From assembly GCA_963678675.1 (NCBI GenBank), contig OY783191.1, positions 28,726,955 to 28,790,954 on the forward strand: a stretch of DNA of 64,000 nt, written 5' to 3'. The number at the start of each line of letters is the position of its first letter. Position 1 is the first letter of the stretch. Under the pieces are notes generated by a model. The model saw only the letters and a list, made by a program, of their open reading frames with translations. It did not search any database and had not been told where the DNA came from. Source of the DNA: Xiphydria camelus. Its lineage: Eukaryota > Arthropoda > Insecta > Hymenoptera > Xiphydriidae. The translations under genes and the position numbers were made by a program. Shown piece by piece: positions 62,854-64,000 of the stretch.

Positions 62854-63360
62854 ATGGCTGAAAATGAAGCTTGGACTAGTGGCGAATCCGAACCAAAAGT
62901 ACAAGAGTACCCGTATTTTTACCCATCAATCAAAGATTTCGAAGGTTGCTCCGAAATAAATCCGAAAATCTTTATATTGGGAAATAGTCCAATCGATTAT
63001 TTCAATTATTTTTTTGATTCTCGTCTGCTTGAAAGAATTATAGAGGAGACGAATCGTTATGAAACTCAAAATCATCAGGTTGAAAATTCTCATATGAAGA
63101 AATGGCGTCCTCTCACAAAAGATAAATTTGAAAAATTTCTCGATCTTTCGATTGTAATGGGTGGTATTATATACGCTAATACCATCAGACAGACACTCCT
63201 CGCACTACTTGGAGAGATACCTACAGGAGAACCGAGCAGAGCAGGAATGACCACGTCCGTACTCCGTCTCTACATACATGGTCATTCAGCAAACAAACTA
63301 CGTACACTTTATAAAATTTGTCTGAAGTATTATGAAATCACTGGAAACTGCATAATATAA
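62854..63360 (+). pseudogene. piggyBac-type transposase remnant, catalytic core deleted
   Basis: The open frame has 168 codons from ATG 62854 (context gcaatggc). Residues about 45-110 carry the DDE_Tnp_1_7 N-terminal signature: PIDYFNYFFD, then RIIEETNRY, then MKKWRPLT and KFLDLSIVMGGI. The following residues no longer match the region leading to the catalytic aspartates. The last about 40 residues (RLYIHGHS, then CLKYYEITGNC) resemble the approach to the C-terminal cysteine-rich domain, which suggests an in-frame internal deletion. Full-length relatives are about 550 to 600 residues. No DDD triad and no complete zinc domain remain, so it should be inactive as a transposase. It could still bind DNA or act as a dominant inhibitor, but that is speculation. 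Confidence 0.85.
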
Positions 63361-63615
63361 GAAAAATGGTACATTGACTACAAATGGTACCTGAATACAA
63401 ATAACAAAATATTCTACAGTATGGGTCATATATGACCCGAAGACCTTGTACGTGCAGTTTTTTGTAGTCGACAAAATTACATAATTACATGCTTATTTCC
63501 ATCATGAAAAATTATCGTTATAAGAAAGAAACAATGTCTAAAAATTTCAGAAGATTATCTATAAAGGCATAATAATAACTTATCGATATTGAACGCTGTG
63601 GGTCATTATAGACCC
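63361..63615 (+). other. Right noncoding end of the piggyBac-type element
   Basis: AT-rich, no ORF. It holds the right palindrome GGGTCATATATGACCC (63423-63438, followed by gaag) and a degenerate third copy, gggtcattatagaccc (about 63600-63615), next to the terminal repeat. Confidence 0.7.
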
Positions 63616-63631
63616 GAGGGACGTACGAGGG
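63616..63631 (-). repeat. Right terminal inverted repeat
   Basis: gagggacgtacgaggg ends the element and is the inverse of the left end with one mismatch. Confidence 0.9.
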
Positions 63632-63635
63632 TTAA
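63632..63635 (+). other. TTAA target site, right copy
   Basis: TTAA, followed by ctaaaatagtatcttc, which continues the interrupted satellite monomer. Confidence 0.95.
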
Positions 63636-64000
63636 CTAAAATAGTATCTTCTAAAAATGGATATTGCATTTCTACGCAAGTTAGTTCTATATAAACATAT
63701 GTAAATACGTATATTTATACCTGTACGCGTCGGTTTCGCGGTACGCTTTGTACGCAAGATGGTTATTCCGGATCTCAATCTAATTCATTAGAGCTCAATA
63801 GCTTCTCGGCTCAATGAGCTAAGATCAAAAGTGTGTATACCGCCGCAGAGTGCAGCGAGTCAATGGGAAACAAGGAAAAAATAAAAAACTCGCGTGATTA
63901 CCGATATGACATTTAACTAAAATAGTATCTTCTAAAAATGGATATTGCATTTCTACGCAAGTTAGTTCTATATAAACATATGTAAATACGTATATTTATA
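63636..64000. repeat. Tandem satellite array resumes
   Basis: A little over one further monomer of the common subtype with tataaacatatgtaaatacg, same orientation and register. It runs off the window end, so the array continues beyond. Confidence 0.97.

Larger units (their letters stand above)
62067..63631 (+). mobile_element. piggyBac-type DNA transposon, internally deleted, 1565 bp
   Basis: The element starts CCCTCGTACG, ends CGTACGAGGG and is flanked by TTAA. Terminal inverted repeats match at 15 of 16 positions. Subterminal 16-bp palindromes GGGTCATATATGACCC lie near both ends. The single coding region keeps the N-terminal part of a transposase. Autonomous piggyBac elements are about 2.4 kb or longer with a transposase near 600 residues, so this is a shortened, non-autonomous copy. 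It could still move if a related transposase is present, because its ends look intact. Confidence 0.93.

Overview
The window is a eukaryotic, heterochromatin-like locus, most likely from an arthropod and plausibly an insect. About 53 kb is a tandem satellite with a monomer near 284 bp. Two transposable elements interrupt it: an LTR retrotransposon of the Ty3/gypsy superfamily and an internally deleted piggyBac-type DNA transposon. I see no host single-copy gene, tRNA, rRNA, operon or CRISPR array. The insect assignment is inference from the type of retroelement and the AT-rich codon use. The species cannot be named from the sequence alone.

Layout: satellite 1-22568; Ty3/gypsy element 22569-31683, flanked by a 4-bp TTAC duplication; satellite 31688-62066; piggyBac-type element 62067-63631, flanked by TTAA; satellite resuming in register at 63636-64000. 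Removing each element with one copy of its target duplication restores an uninterrupted monomer, so both inserted into an existing array.

The satellite is hierarchical. Monomers fall into recognisable subtypes. Blocks of 5, 6, 7 and 8 monomers (1422, 1704, 1985-1991 and 2270 bp) are tandemly or locally duplicated. Larger segments (offsets 3681, 4810, 5396, 7387 and 23851 bp) are duplicated at longer range, which is the pattern expected from repeated unequal exchange.

The retrotransposon has two 742-bp LTRs with three differences, a tRNA-like leader and a Gag with six CCHC zinc knuckles. A textbook -1 frameshift signal (heptamer, 7-nt spacer, 8-bp stem) joins gag to a protease-RT-RNase H-integrase pol. 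The integrase tail is cut by an in-frame TGA. It is followed by what looks like the broken 3' end of an envelope-type ORF and then by a compositionally distinct acidic ORF with its own stop. The copy therefore looks young by its LTRs but defective in its coding region, so it may have been mobilised in trans. The piggyBac-type element keeps its termini and the N-terminal part of a transposase but lacks the catalytic core.

The features most worth a second look are the gag-pol recoding signal, the six-knuckle Gag, the 29-residue triplication inside pol, the tRNA T-arm mimics in the leader, the acidic third ORF, and the integer-multiple duplication ladder of the satellite.
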